Below, one piece after another: positions 7,951 to 15,579 of a stretch of DNA of 37,869 nt (the first letter of the stretch is position 1; each line of letters begins with the position of its first letter). The position numbers and the translations under genes are program-made. This DNA comes from Porticoccaceae bacterium (lineage in GTDB: Bacteria > Pseudomonadota > Gammaproteobacteria > Pseudomonadales > Porticoccaceae): assembly GCA_023228865.1 (NCBI GenBank), contig JALOAH010000045.1, forward strand, positions 1 through 37,869, written 5' to 3'. A model generated the notes under the pieces. That model had not been told where the DNA came from. It did not search any database and saw only the letters and a program-made list of their open reading frames with translations.

Positions 7951-7956
7951 AATATA
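7951..7956 (-). promoter_or_regulatory. -10 box of the small RNA promoter
   Basis: The reverse strand reads TATATT here, followed by TTAAT-rich sequence; transcription would begin near 7945. The -35 position reads TGGCGG, far from TTGACA. Together with the upstream palindrome this suits an activator-dependent promoter. Confidence 0.55.
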
Positions 7957-8000
7957 CCCGTGGCGAGCACCTGCCGCCATAAGGAGAAATCCTGTTTTGC

Positions 8001-8018
8001 TGTAGGACATATCCTACA
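8001..8018. promoter_or_regulatory. GacA/UvrY-type upstream activating palindrome
   Basis: TGTAGGACATATCCTACA is a perfect 18-bp palindrome with the layout TGTAGG-N6-CCTACA. The box described for GacA and its relatives at rsm/csr RNA promoters is TGTAAG-N6-CTTACA. The match is full except for one symmetric base change per half. Its centre lies about 65 bases before the predicted start of the small RNA, as at Pseudomonas rsm promoters. It also lies 58 bases before the xseB start codon. Confidence 0.8.
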
Positions 8019-8075
8019 AAGAACCCTTGCCGGCCAATCCCTCTGCCGTCATTGCATCAATCAAAGGAGTTACCT

Positions 8076-8321
8076 GTGGCTGTTCGAAAAAAAACAATCA
8101 ACTTTGAACAAAGCATCGACGAACTGGAAAGCCTGGTGGAAGCTCTCGAATCCGGAACCCTCAGCCTTGAAGATTCCCTGAAAGCCTTTGAGAAAGGCGT
8201 GCGCATCACCCGGGAATGCCAGGACGCCCTCAAAGAGGCGGAACAAAAAATCAGCCTGTTGTCCCAGAACAGCCAGGGCGTTATCAGCGCCAACGCCTTT
8301 GACCAACCAGAAGAAAGTTAA
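8076..8321 (+). CDS. xseB: Exodeoxyribonuclease VII small subunit
   Basis: XseB partners XseA in exonuclease VII, which degrades single-stranded DNA to oligonucleotides. The 81-residue protein has the classical helical-pair sequence: [19 protein letters not shown] at 10-28, then [13 protein letters not shown] and a final helix ending QKISLLSQ. I start it at the GTG at 8076, which has AAGGAG 6 bases upstream and gives the usual N-terminus; an upstream TTG at 8052 lacks this. Its stop overlaps the ispA ATG by one base (TAATG), so xseB-ispA is a coupled operon. No clear promoter was found; the GacA-type palindrome lies between it and the small RNA. Confidence 0.95.
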   Translation: MAVRKKTINFEQSIDELESLVEALESGTLSLEDSLKAFEKGVRITRECQDALKEAEQKISLLSQNSQGVISANAFDQPEES

Positions 8322-9196
8322 TGACTGTTGACATCGACGCTTTTCTCCACGACTGCCGCAGGGCAGTGGATAACCGACTGAAGGCACGCCTGGCGAAGCA
8401 GGAGGACAACCGCCTCAGCCAAGCCATGAATTACAGCCTGTTCAACGGCGGCAAGCGCATTCGCCCCAGCCTTTGCTATGCCGCTGCCGAAGTTTTTGCC
8501 CCCGTCAACGACCAGGTTCATCGCGCGGCGATGGCTGTTGAGCTGATTCACGCCTATTCGCTGATCCACGACGACCTGCCGGCCATGGATGACGATGACC
8601 TTCGCCGGGGCAAACCCACCTGCCATATCGCCTTTGATGAAGCCACCGCCATACTCGCCGGCGATGCCCTGCAAACCCTGGCGTTTGAAGTGCTCAGCGA
8701 ATCATTTCAAAATGCCGACACTCAACTGCAACTGCTGCGCCTGTTAAGCCGCGCCAGCGGCGCCATGGTGTTGGGACAGTCCCTGGATTTGTACGCCGTC
8801 AATACCCGACAAACCCTGGAACAGCTGGAAACCATGCACAACCATAAAACCGGCGCCCTGATCAGAGCCAGTATTTTGATGGGCGCCATTGCCAGCCAGC
8901 GGGCAAACCAGGAGCAATTGTCGGCTCTCGAGGCCTATAGCCTGGCTATCGGCCTCGCCTTCCAGGTCAAGGACGACATTCTCGACGAGGAAAGCTCTAC
9001 CCAGACACTGGGAAAACGCCAGGGGGCGGACAAAGCCCTGAACAAACCCACCTACACATCGCTGCTTGGCCTTGAGGGCGCCAAAGCCAAACTGGCCGAA
9101 CTCCACACCAGCGCCAATCAGGCTCTGAAAATATTTGCCGACAAAGGTCGGCACCTGAAAGCCATTGCCGATTTTATCGTCGCCCGCAATCATTGA
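8321..9196 (+). CDS. ispA: Farnesyl diphosphate synthase (geranyltranstransferase)
   Basis: IspA condenses isopentenyl diphosphate with dimethylallyl and then geranyl diphosphate to farnesyl diphosphate, precursor of undecaprenyl carrier lipid and ubiquinone side chains. The 291 residues show the first aspartate-rich motif in DDLPAMDDDDLRRGKP at 84-99 and the second in KDDILD at 217-222. The NGGKRIRP substrate site lies at 42-49. The four residues between the aspartate pairs of the first motif fit the bacterial short-chain synthase type. It follows xseB with a one-base overlap. A candidate terminator lies downstream, and dxs, which supplies the same pathway, follows from its own promoter. Confidence 0.97.
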   Translation: MTVDIDAFLHDCRRAVDNRLKARLAKQEDNRLSQAMNYSLFNGGKRIRPSLCYAAAEVFAPVNDQVHRAAMAVELIHAYSLIHDDLPAMDDDDLRRGKPTCHIAFDEATAILAGDALQTLAFEVLSESFQNADTQLQLLRLLSRASGAMVLGQSLDLYAVNTRQTLEQLETMHNHKTGALIRASILMGAIASQRANQEQLSALEAYSLAIGLAFQVKDDILDEESSTQTLGKRQGADKALNKPTYTSLLGLEGAKAKLAELHTSANQALKIFADKGRHLKAIADFIVARNH

Positions 9197-9274
9197 GCAG
9201 TGCCAGTCGCAACAACAGAACCCCAGAAAAATGGCACAACCTTGAAGGTCATCGAAACCCGGCGCCGCACCAAT

Positions 9275-9311
9275 GCGCAAATCCGGCACTGGCGATGTTG
9301 CGCGGTTTTTT
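9275..9311 (+). terminator. Candidate terminator of xseB-ispA
   Basis: GCGCAA (9275-9280) pairs with TTGCGC (9298-9303) across a 17-base loop, followed by GG and six T. The stem is short and the loop long, so efficiency is doubtful. It sits about 80 bases after the ispA stop, where a terminator would be expected. Confidence 0.45.
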
Positions 9312-9417
9312 GGCACATGGTGCCGCCGCCGTGATCAAAACAGGATAAAAAAATGGCTCAAAGCCGACTTCAGCGCGCCGCGAACGCCCAAGTCCGGCAG
9401 ACTCCCGGGGTTTTTCG

Positions 9418-9425
9418 TGTAAAAT
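9418..9425 (+). promoter_or_regulatory. Putative dxs promoter, extended -10
   Basis: TGTAAAAT, a TG-extended -10 region with core TAAAAT at 9420-9425, lies 27 bases before the dxs start. No -35 hexamer is evident, as is common with extended -10 promoters. Transcription would start near 9432, giving a leader of about 20 nt without a Shine-Dalgarno sequence. Confidence 0.4.
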
Positions 9426-9452
9426 CGCCGGGAATGCATAATCAGCTATAAC

Positions 9453-11408
9453 ATGCCTAGAAAATTTACAGAAATTCCTCTCACCCGGCCAGTCACCCCG
9501 CTGCTTGACCGCATTGACTCGCCCGCAGAATTGCGCCAACTGGAAGAGGGTCAACTTGTGGAGCTGGCGGACGAACTCCGTGCCTTCCTGCTCTACGCCG
9601 TGGGCTGCTCCGGCGGCCACTTTGGCGCCGGACTCGGCGTGGTTGAACTCACTATTGCCCTGCACTTCATTTTCAACACTCCCACAGATCGACTGGTATG
9701 GGATGTGGGGCACCAAACCTATCCCCACAAAATTCTCACCGGCCGGCGCGACGCCCTTGTCGGCATTCGCACGGAAGGGGGAATTTCGGGCTTTCCAAAG
9801 CGCAGTGAAAGCAAATACGACACCTTTGGTGTCGGCCATTCCAGCACCTCCATCAGCGCTGCCCTGGGTATGGCGCTAGCGGCGCGCCTGGATAATCTCC
9901 ATCGCAGGGTGGTCGCCATTATCGGCGATGGCGCCATGACTGCAGGCATGGCCTTTGAAGCCCTCAACCACGCCGCCCATACGGACGCCAACATGCTGGT
10001 AATCCTAAACGACAACAACATGTCGATTTCCCGCAATGTCGGCGGCCTCGCCACCTATTTTTCAAAAATCTGGGCGAGCCGTTTTTACAACAACATCCGT
10101 GAAGGGGGCAAAAAAGCCCTCAAGGCCATTCCTTCTGCGGCCAATTTTGTCCGCAAAACCGAGGAGCACCTCAAGGCCATGGTCGCTCCCGGCATCGTCT
10201 TTGAAGAGCTCGGTTTTAACTATATAGGCCCTATCGACGGCCACGACCTGCCGCTACTGATTCAAACCCTCAACAACCTCAAAGATTTACCGGGACCCAT
10301 CCTCCTCCATGTAATGACCCGCAAAGGCCAGGGCTATCTGCCCGCTGAAGAGGACCCCATCGGCTACCATGCGTTCACCAAAATTGAGCCCAAAGCCGAA
10401 GCCAGAATCACTGACAGCTCTGCTCCCCGACTCACAGACGCGGCGATCAAACCCAAGTTTCAGCAGGTTTTTGGCGACTGGCTCAGCGATATGGCGGCGC
10501 GGGATGACCGCCTCATCGGCATCACCCCCGCCATGTGTGAAGGTTCTGGAATGCAGAATTTTGCCCGGGATTATAGTGATCGTTTCTACGATGTCGCCAT
10601 TGCCGAGCAGCATGCGGTAACCCTGGCGGCGGGCTTGGCCTGCGAAGGCAAAAAGCCGGTGGTCGCCATCTACTCCACTTTTTTGCAGCGGGCTTACGAT
10701 CAGTTAATTCACGATGTCGCCCTGCAAAACCTCGATGTTCTTTTCGCCATCGACCGCGCAGGTCTGGTCGGCGAGGACGGCGCCACCCACGCCGGCAGCT
10801 TTGATATCAGTTATCTGCGCTGCATTCCCAATATGGTGGTGATGACACCAGCGGATGAAAATGAAACCCGGCAGATGCTCTATACGGGCTATATTCACCA
10901 GGGACCTGCGGCTGTGCGCTACCCGAGGGGAACCGGGGTCGGCGCGGTGATCCACGAAGAGATGACAGCGCTCCCCCTGGGCAAAGGGGTTATCAAGCGC
11001 CAATCCTCTTCATCCGCGCCGAGAGTAGCTATACTCAATTTCGGTACACTGCTGCCAAGAGCCATTGACAGCGGTGAAATCCTCGACGCCACGGTGGCGG
11101 ACATGCGTTTTGTCAAACCCCTCGACCACCACCTGGTGGCAACCCTGGCGGAGAACCACGACCTGCTGGTCACCCTGGAAGAAAATGCCGTCATGGGCGG
11201 CGCTGGCAGCGCAGTGTGCGAATACCTCAACGACAGCGGTGTTGCCGTGGCGGTGATGCAATTGGGTCTGCCGGACTTTTTTGTCGACCACGGCGGCCAC
11301 GGCGCCCAGCTGGAAAAAGTGGGTCTCAACACTGAGACTATCGTTGCCCGCATTCGCCAGCGCCTGGCGCAAATTCGCCACCGGGGCAAGCTGGCTGCGA
11401 ATCACTGA
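9453..11408 (+). CDS. dxs: 1-deoxy-D-xylulose-5-phosphate synthase
   Basis: Dxs joins pyruvate and glyceraldehyde 3-phosphate, using thiamine diphosphate, to DXP, the first step of the MEP isoprenoid route and a branch point to thiamine and pyridoxal. The 651-residue protein shows histidine 56 in GGHFG, DVGHQ at 84-88, the thiamine diphosphate motif GDGAM at 158-162 with NDN at 186-188, and the catalytic glutamate in IAEQHA at 383-388. The start [13 protein letters not shown] matches Pseudomonas-type enzymes. No purine-rich ribosome-binding site precedes the ATG. It sits with ispA of the same pathway and with pdxA elsewhere in the window. Confidence 0.98.
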   Translation: MPRKFTEIPLTRPVTPLLDRIDSPAELRQLEEGQLVELADELRAFLLYAVGCSGGHFGAGLGVVELTIALHFIFNTPTDRLVWDVGHQTYPHKILTGRRDALVGIRTEGGISGFPKRSESKYDTFGVGHSSTSISAALGMALAARLDNLHRRVVAIIGDGAMTAGMAFEALNHAAHTDANMLVILNDNNMSISRNVGGLATYFSKIWASRFYNNIREGGKKALKAIPSAANFVRKTEEHLKAMVAPGIVFEELGFNYIGPIDGHDLPLLIQTLNNLKDLPGPILLHVMTRKGQGYLPAEEDPIGYHAFTKIEPKAEARITDSSAPRLTDAAIKPKFQQVFGDWLSDMAARDDRLIGITPAMCEGSGMQNFARDYSDRFYDVAIAEQHAVTLAAGLACEGKKPVVAIYSTFLQRAYDQLIHDVALQNLDVLFAIDRAGLVGEDGATHAGSFDISYLRCIPNMVVMTPADENETRQMLYTGYIHQGPAAVRYPRGTGVGAVIHEEMTALPLGKGVIKRQSSSSAPRVAILNFGTLLPRAIDSGEILDATVADMRFVKPLDHHLVATLAENHDLLVTLEENAVMGGAGSAVCEYLNDSGVAVAVMQLGLPDFFVDHGGHGAQLEKVGLNTETIVARIRQRLAQIRHRGKLAANH

Positions 11409-11446
11409 TTAGCGTATCCTCATTAAAAACAGGAGTTATGGATTTC

Positions 11447-11806
11447 ATGACAGCAGGTACTCATCTTAAAAAAGCAGGCGCCCTCATTGCGGTTATCGCC
11501 AGCGCACTGCTGCAGGGCTGCAGCGACAGCAATCCCCGTCAAGACAGCGCCGAAATTGCCGCTAAAGTTCAGCAGGGCGCGGCGCTTTTTGAAGAGAATT
11601 GCGCCCAATGCCACCCCCGCAGCGGCAGGGGCGATTACTTAAAGAGAATCCCCGCCACCCTGCTGACCCGCAGATCCGAACACGAACTGGTTACCTGGAT
11701 TCAGGGCAGCGACAAGCACCGGGAAATGCCGAATTTTACCGACCTCAGCGACAGTGAGCGCTCGGCTCTGGCGCTCTACCTGTTTGATCAAATCTCCCCG
11801 CGCTAA
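11447..11806 (+). CDS. Small lipoprotein c-type cytochrome
   Basis: The product is a monohaem cytochrome c. It has a single CAQCH haem site at residues 52-56 and a likely axial methionine at 94 in HREMPNF. A signal peptide ends in the lipobox LLQGC (21-25), so the mature protein should be anchored by a lipidated cysteine at the outer face of the inner membrane or in the outer membrane. I start at 11447, 11 bases after AGGAG; an in-frame ATG at 11438 is only two bases from it. At 119 residues it is a minimal class I cytochrome; the electron partner is unknown. It follows dxs by 38 bases and its stop overlaps the convergent ATPase gene. Confidence 0.88.
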   Translation: MTAGTHLKKAGALIAVIASALLQGCSDSNPRQDSAEIAAKVQQGAALFEENCAQCHPRSGRGDYLKRIPATLLTRRSEHELVTWIQGSDKHREMPNFTDLSDSERSALALYLFDQISPR

Positions 11807-12582
11807 TCCGAATCTTGCCCCTGCTGCATACTGAGATAGAACTGCCTGGCGGTTCGCCCGCTGCGGGATGCCCTGGTCATGGCAAACTGACGAGCCAGAA
11901 GGTGCAACTCTTCCCTGTCCGGGTAATCGGGAAAGAGCGCGTCGACAAGGCGAAAATACTGCTGCAAGTCGGAGGGATAAAACGACAACCAGAGGCCAAA
12001 CCTATCCGCCAGGGAAAGTTTTTCTTCGATGGCGTCCGTGTAGTGAAGCTCTCCGTCGACAAGTTTGACATCGGCATTTTCTGACAGCTTTTCCGGTATC
12101 AGATGGCGGCGATTTGAGGTTGCATATACCAGAACATTTTCCGGCGGCAGCTCAATAGAGCCCTCGATAATGCTTTTCAGGTGTTTATAGCTGCTCTCCC
12201 CTTCTTCAAAGGATAAATCATCGCAAAAAACAATAAACTTCTGGGGCAGATCGCGAATGCCATCAACAATTTCCGGGAGATCGACAAGATCATCCTTGTC
12301 AATTTCAATAATCCTCAGCCCCGAATCGCCAAAGCGATTCAACAAGGCCTTGATCAGCGAGGACTTCCCTGTACCGCGGCTTCCCCACAGCAGGGCATTA
12401 TTGGCAGGCTTTCCCGCGAGAAACAGTCGAGTATTGGCCACCAGGGCGTGCTTCTGGGCATCGATACCCAGAAGGCTGTCGAGGTCGATGGTATCCAGGC
12501 GGCGCACCGGCCGCAGCCGCGCCGATTTGGGTCGCCAGATCGCCGCCAGCACATTGTCCCAGTCAATAATTTGCATCATCAA
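11803..12582 (-). CDS. DUF815-family AAA+ type ATPase
   Basis: The 259-residue cytoplasmic protein is a DUF815 ATPase. Walker A is GSRGTGKSS at about 67-75, Walker B is FIVFCDDLSF at about 116-125, and a sensor-like YATSNRRHLIP follows near 153-163. The family is widespread in proteobacteria, and its substrate or partner is unknown. A DnaA/DnaC-like remodelling role is only inferred from the fold. The gene is divergent from the helix-turn-helix gene across 111 bases, and its stop overlaps the end of the cytochrome gene by three bases on the opposite strand. Confidence 0.92.
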   Translation of the reverse strand: MMMQIIDWDNVLAAIWRPKSARLRPVRRLDTIDLDSLLGIDAQKHALVANTRLFLAGKPANNALLWGSRGTGKSSLIKALLNRFGDSGLRIIEIDKDDLVDLPEIVDGIRDLPQKFIVFCDDLSFEEGESSYKHLKSIIEGSIELPPENVLVYATSNRRHLIPEKLSENADVKLVDGELHYTDAIEEKLSLADRFGLWLSFYPSDLQQYFRLVDALFPDYPDREELHLLARQFAMTRASRSGRTARQFYLSMQQGQDSD

Positions 12583-12693
12583 ACACCCTCGAACGTCAAT
12601 TTATGGGAATACAGCAGGAAATGTAACGCCAATGGCATAATGTCCGTTAAGCGAGTACATTCTGATTGGAAACTATTTTACAGGAGGCGAGCC

Positions 12694-13497
12694 ATGGCAA
12701 AAGACAGTGACGCAAAAAACACGTCCGGGCACCGGAGCGGCAGTGGTTCCAGAACCTTTGACAGTCTCTTCAAACACTGGCCGGGGATCGCCTCCCAGAC
12801 TTTCGCGCGCGCGGCAGAGCAATCCGGCAACCTGCTGGAAAAACTCCTGCGGGCGCCGGAATATATGGAGCAGGCGGGCAAGGCCGGGCGCTACCTCAAA
12901 GACATGCGCCAGGTCGCAGGACTGACCCTGGAAGACCTGGCGAAAGCCGTGGATATCGATAATCTGGACATGCTGCGCGCCATCGAAGAGGGGCGCTCCC
13001 CCGTCACCCTGGACATTCTTTTTCGCCTCGCCTCCTTCTACTCCCGCAATGATCCGCTGACGTTTATGATGGATTTCAGCAAGGAATATGCGCCCTGGCT
13101 ATGGCAGCTGCTCCGCTTTACCGGCATCGAAAGACTTGTGATTACCCTGGAGCGAGAACTGAAATTTATCAATATCTACAGATCAAAAGACGGTATTCGC
13201 AATCTCAGCAACGAAAATTTCGACCGCCTCATTGGCTTTGCCGACAATGCCGTAGCCCTGGCCATGGATTTTATCGAGCCGCTGGAAACCCAGAGCAGAG
13301 AATTGGCGCGCATGAAGGCCGAACTCAGTGCTGGCGCCGCAAAGCCGTCGCAACCACCGGGACGCAAGACTTCCAGCGGCAAAAAACCGCCGCAAAAAAC
13401 TGCGCCATCGACCAGAACCGCCGCGCAAAAGCCGGCAAAACCCAAATCGCCACCGAAAAAAGATGCCGCCACCCGCAAAAGAGCTGCCCACAAATAG
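12694..13497 (+). CDS. Helix-turn-helix (XRE-like) protein with a lysine/proline-rich tail
   Basis: The 267-residue protein starts at the ATG preceded by AGGAGG with a 6-base spacing. An XRE-type DNA-binding domain spans about 66-116 (RYLKDMRQVAGLTLEDLAKA, then a recognition-helix region and an IEEGRSPVTLDILFRLA segment). A mostly helical middle (117-210) may mediate oligomerisation. The last 55 residues are almost only lysine, proline, alanine, serine and threonine with PxK repeats, resembling histone H1-like or AlgP-like tails that bind DNA without sequence preference. It is a probable transcription regulator or nucleoid-associated factor; the target is unknown. The DUF815 ATPase gene is divergent from it. 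Confidence 0.8.
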   Translation: MAKDSDAKNTSGHRSGSGSRTFDSLFKHWPGIASQTFARAAEQSGNLLEKLLRAPEYMEQAGKAGRYLKDMRQVAGLTLEDLAKAVDIDNLDMLRAIEEGRSPVTLDILFRLASFYSRNDPLTFMMDFSKEYAPWLWQLLRFTGIERLVITLERELKFINIYRSKDGIRNLSNENFDRLIGFADNAVALAMDFIEPLETQSRELARMKAELSAGAAKPSQPPGRKTSSGKKPPQKTAPSTRTAAQKPAKPKSPPKKDAATRKRAAHK

Positions 13498-13498
13498 A

Positions 13499-13520
13499 CA
13501 GGGGGCGCTAACGCCCCCTG
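13499..13520. terminator. Hairpin between convergent genes, probable bidirectional terminator
   Basis: CAGGGGGCG (13499-13507) and CGCCCCCTG (13512-13520) form a 9-bp GC-rich stem with loop CTAA directly after the helix-turn-helix gene and 31 bases from the end of the aminotransferase gene. Neither side has a long T run, so it may rely on Rho or act mainly as an mRNA end stabiliser. Confidence 0.55.
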
Positions 13521-13550
13521 GCCTACAGATTGGTACCCTTGTAAAGCCGC

Positions 13551-14747
13551 CTAGCTTTTCAGCACCTTGACCAGGGAGTCGGTGAGATAGTCAATACCGG
13601 ACTCGCTGATACCGGCAACATTGATGCGGCTCGAGCCGACGATGTAGATGGCAAATTCCTCCTTGAGGCGCTTGATTTGCTCAGGGCTTATGCCCAGAAA
13701 TGAAAACATGCCAAATTGTTTTTCAATGAAGCCAAAATCCACTGGCGAATCCTTTTCCGCCATTTTGCGCACAAATAACGAGCGCAGATCATTCATGCGA
13801 TTGCGCATGGTGGCAAGCTCTGCAACCCAATCCGCGCGCAACTGTGCATCACTGAGCACCATACCGGCGAGAAAACCGCCGTGGGCGGGCGGCATTGAAT
13901 AAATGGCGCGGGCAATGTGGGCGACATGGGACTGCCCTGCCGCCGCTTTTTCCGGGCTTTGGGCGATACAGATAACGGAGCCGGTGCGCTCTCGATAGAG
14001 GCCAAAATTTTTCGAACAGGAACTGGCCACCAACACATCCGGTAACTGTTCAGCCAGCAGCCGAATACCGTAGGCGTCCTCGTCAAGACCTTCGCCAAAG
14101 CCCTGATAGGCGAGATCGACAAAAGGCAGCAGCTCTTTGCGCAACATCAAATGCGCCAGCGCCTGCCATTGCTCCTGGGAAAGATCAGCGCCGCAGGGGT
14201 TATGGCAGCAACCATGAAGCAAGACCGCATCTCCACTTTCAGCCTTTTCAAGAGCGGCAAGCATCTCGTCAAAACGAATGGACGAAGTGGCCTTGTCGTA
14301 GTAGGGGTAGGTCACCAGCTTCAAACCCGCACCCTGGAGTACAGGAATATGGTTTGCCCAGGTGGGATCACCCACCCAAATGGTCGCCTTTGGATTCATT
14401 CTTACAATAAGCTCACCACCAAGACGCAAAGCGCCAGTACCACCTGGGGTCATCACAGCAGTGGCACGTTTTTCGCGCAGAGCAGCGTGATCACTGCCAA
14501 GCACCAGGCCCAGTATGCCGGCATTGAATGCTTCGACGCCCACCTGGGCGATATAGCTCTTGCTATCCTCAGCATCAAACAGGGCTTTCTCCGCCGCTTT
14601 TATCGCCGCCATTACCGGCGTGTGGCCGACTTCATCCTTGTAAACCCCGACACCGAGGTCAATTTTGATATTGCGGGGATCTGCCTTGTACTCAGTGGTA
14701 AGACCCAGAATGGGATCCGGTGGCAGTGCTTCCAAAATATTGAACAT
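13551..14747 (-). CDS. Aspartate/aromatic aminotransferase (class I, AspC/TyrB type)
   Basis: This pyridoxal phosphate enzyme transfers amino groups between aspartate or aromatic amino acids and 2-oxoglutarate. At 398 residues it has the length of AspC and TyrB and starts with the shared MFNILEALPPDPILGL. The cofactor lysine is K246 in SCSKNFGLYRERTG; HNPCGAD at 182-188 contributes the asparagine that contacts the pyridine ring, and the carboxylate-binding arginine lies in SSRINVAGI near the end. Substrate preference between AspC and TyrB cannot be settled by eye. Its leader contains a strong hairpin that also terminates murU. Confidence 0.93.
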   Translation of the reverse strand: MFNILEALPPDPILGLTTEYKADPRNIKIDLGVGVYKDEVGHTPVMAAIKAAEKALFDAEDSKSYIAQVGVEAFNAGILGLVLGSDHAALREKRATAVMTPGGTGALRLGGELIVRMNPKATIWVGDPTWANHIPVLQGAGLKLVTYPYYDKATSSIRFDEMLAALEKAESGDAVLLHGCCHNPCGADLSQEQWQALAHLMLRKELLPFVDLAYQGFGEGLDEDAYGIRLLAEQLPDVLVASSCSKNFGLYRERTGSVICIAQSPEKAAAGQSHVAHIARAIYSMPPAHGGFLAGMVLSDAQLRADWVAELATMRNRMNDLRSLFVRKMAEKDSPVDFGFIEKQFGMFSFLGISPEQIKRLKEEFAIYIVGSSRINVAGISESGIDYLTDSLVKVLKS

Positions 14748-14767
14748 AAACCCTCACTTCAGGCGCT

Positions 14768-14797
14768 GGAAAATCCCGATCATTGGCAATGACCGGG
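14768..14797 (-). terminator. Terminator of amgK-murU, lying in the aminotransferase leader
   Basis: On the reverse strand CCCGGTCATT (14797-14788), loop GCC and AATGATCGGG (14784-14775) form a 10-bp stem with one G-U pair, followed by ATTTTCC. It lies 47 bases after the murU stop and only 20 bases before the aminotransferase start, so no promoter fits between the hairpin and the start codon. Confidence 0.65.
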
Positions 14798-14818
14798 GTT
14801 GAATGCTGTCAGGCGGCT

Positions 14819-14824
14819 ATTGTA
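14819..14824 (-). promoter_or_regulatory. Possible -10 box for the aminotransferase gene
   Basis: The reverse strand reads TACAAT in the murU-aminotransferase gap, upstream of the terminator-like hairpin. No -35 match is convincing. If real, the transcript would begin near 14812 and run through the hairpin. Confidence 0.3.
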
Positions 14825-14843
14825 TTAAAGACGCAAAAATTTA

Positions 14844-15575
14844 TCAGGCAATTTGTGGCCGAAGGCGGGGCTTTTTTGATACATCCAGGGGCTTACCCGC
14901 CAACAGGCTGTTGAGCATATCGAGACGCTCCAGGGTGCCCACATCCCACCACTGCCCTTCAAAGACTTCCCCTGATATACAAAGTGCGCGAATGCTGCTT
15001 TCGAGGACGTTTCGCAAAGGGAATTTTTCGGAGGCCGACGGGTAGAGCGCAAAGATTTCCGGGCGCAGCAGACTGATGCCACTGAACGTATAGGTTTTTT
15101 CCCCTTCCAGGGGATAGCGCACCAGACCGTTTTCGCAAAGACTGAAATCTCCCATCATTTTAAATGGGGGGTTTGGCACCAACACCAGATGGGCATCCGT
15201 ATCTTCAGACAGGGGTTTGGCCACCAGATTTTCCAGGGGGTACTCCGACCAGACATCGCCGTTAACCAGCACAAAAGGGTCGCAACCCAGATAGGGCAGT
15301 GCCTTGCGAATGCCGCCGCCGGTCTCAAGGGGTTCATTTTCCCGGGACCAGAATATTTCGACGCCAAACCGGGAGCCGTCGCCCAGATAGGCTTCAATTT
15401 TTTCTCCCAGCCAGGAAGTATTGATAACAATTTCTCGAATGCCCGCCTGCACCAGATTTTCAATATGGTACTGAATGAGGGGTTTACCGCCCACCTGAAG
15501 CAGCGGCTTCGGGGTGGTTTCGGTGAGAGGGCGCAGGCGCTCGCCGAAACCTGCCGCAAGGATCATTGCTTTCAT
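14844..15575 (-). CDS. murU: N-acetylmuramate-1-phosphate uridylyltransferase MurU
   Basis: MurU makes UDP-N-acetylmuramate from UTP and MurNAc-1-phosphate in the peptidoglycan recycling shortcut known from Pseudomonas putida. The 243-residue nucleotidyltransferase starts MKAMILAAGFGERLRPLTET, containing the nucleotide-binding loop, and continues PKPLLQVGGKPLIQYH. The metal-binding aspartate lies in VLVNGDVWS near residue 107-115. I place the start at the internal ATG at 15575, which has GGAG upstream and the family N-terminus; the reading frame extends 25 codons further without similarity. It begins four bases after the amgK stop, an operon with the enzyme that provides its substrate. Confidence 0.93.
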   Translation of the reverse strand: MKAMILAAGFGERLRPLTETTPKPLLQVGGKPLIQYHIENLVQAGIREIVINTSWLGEKIEAYLGDGSRFGVEIFWSRENEPLETGGGIRKALPYLGCDPFVLVNGDVWSEYPLENLVAKPLSEDTDAHLVLVPNPPFKMMGDFSLCENGLVRYPLEGEKTYTFSGISLLRPEIFALYPSASEKFPLRNVLESSIRALCISGEVFEGQWWDVGTLERLDMLNSLLAGKPLDVSKKPRLRPQIA

Positions 15576-15579
15576 AGGA

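Noticed and set aside
7743..7970. A 75-codon minus-strand reading frame across the small RNA
   Set aside because: It would start at a GTG without a ribosome-binding site, upstream of the predicted promoter box, and would run through the strong terminator. Its codons are unlike those of neighbouring genes. The structured GGA pattern explains the stretch better.
12448..12693. N-terminal extension of the helix-turn-helix gene by 82 codons
   Set aside because: It overlaps the start of the divergent ATPase gene and the promoter gap. The ATG at 12694 has a perfect AGGAGG at good spacing.
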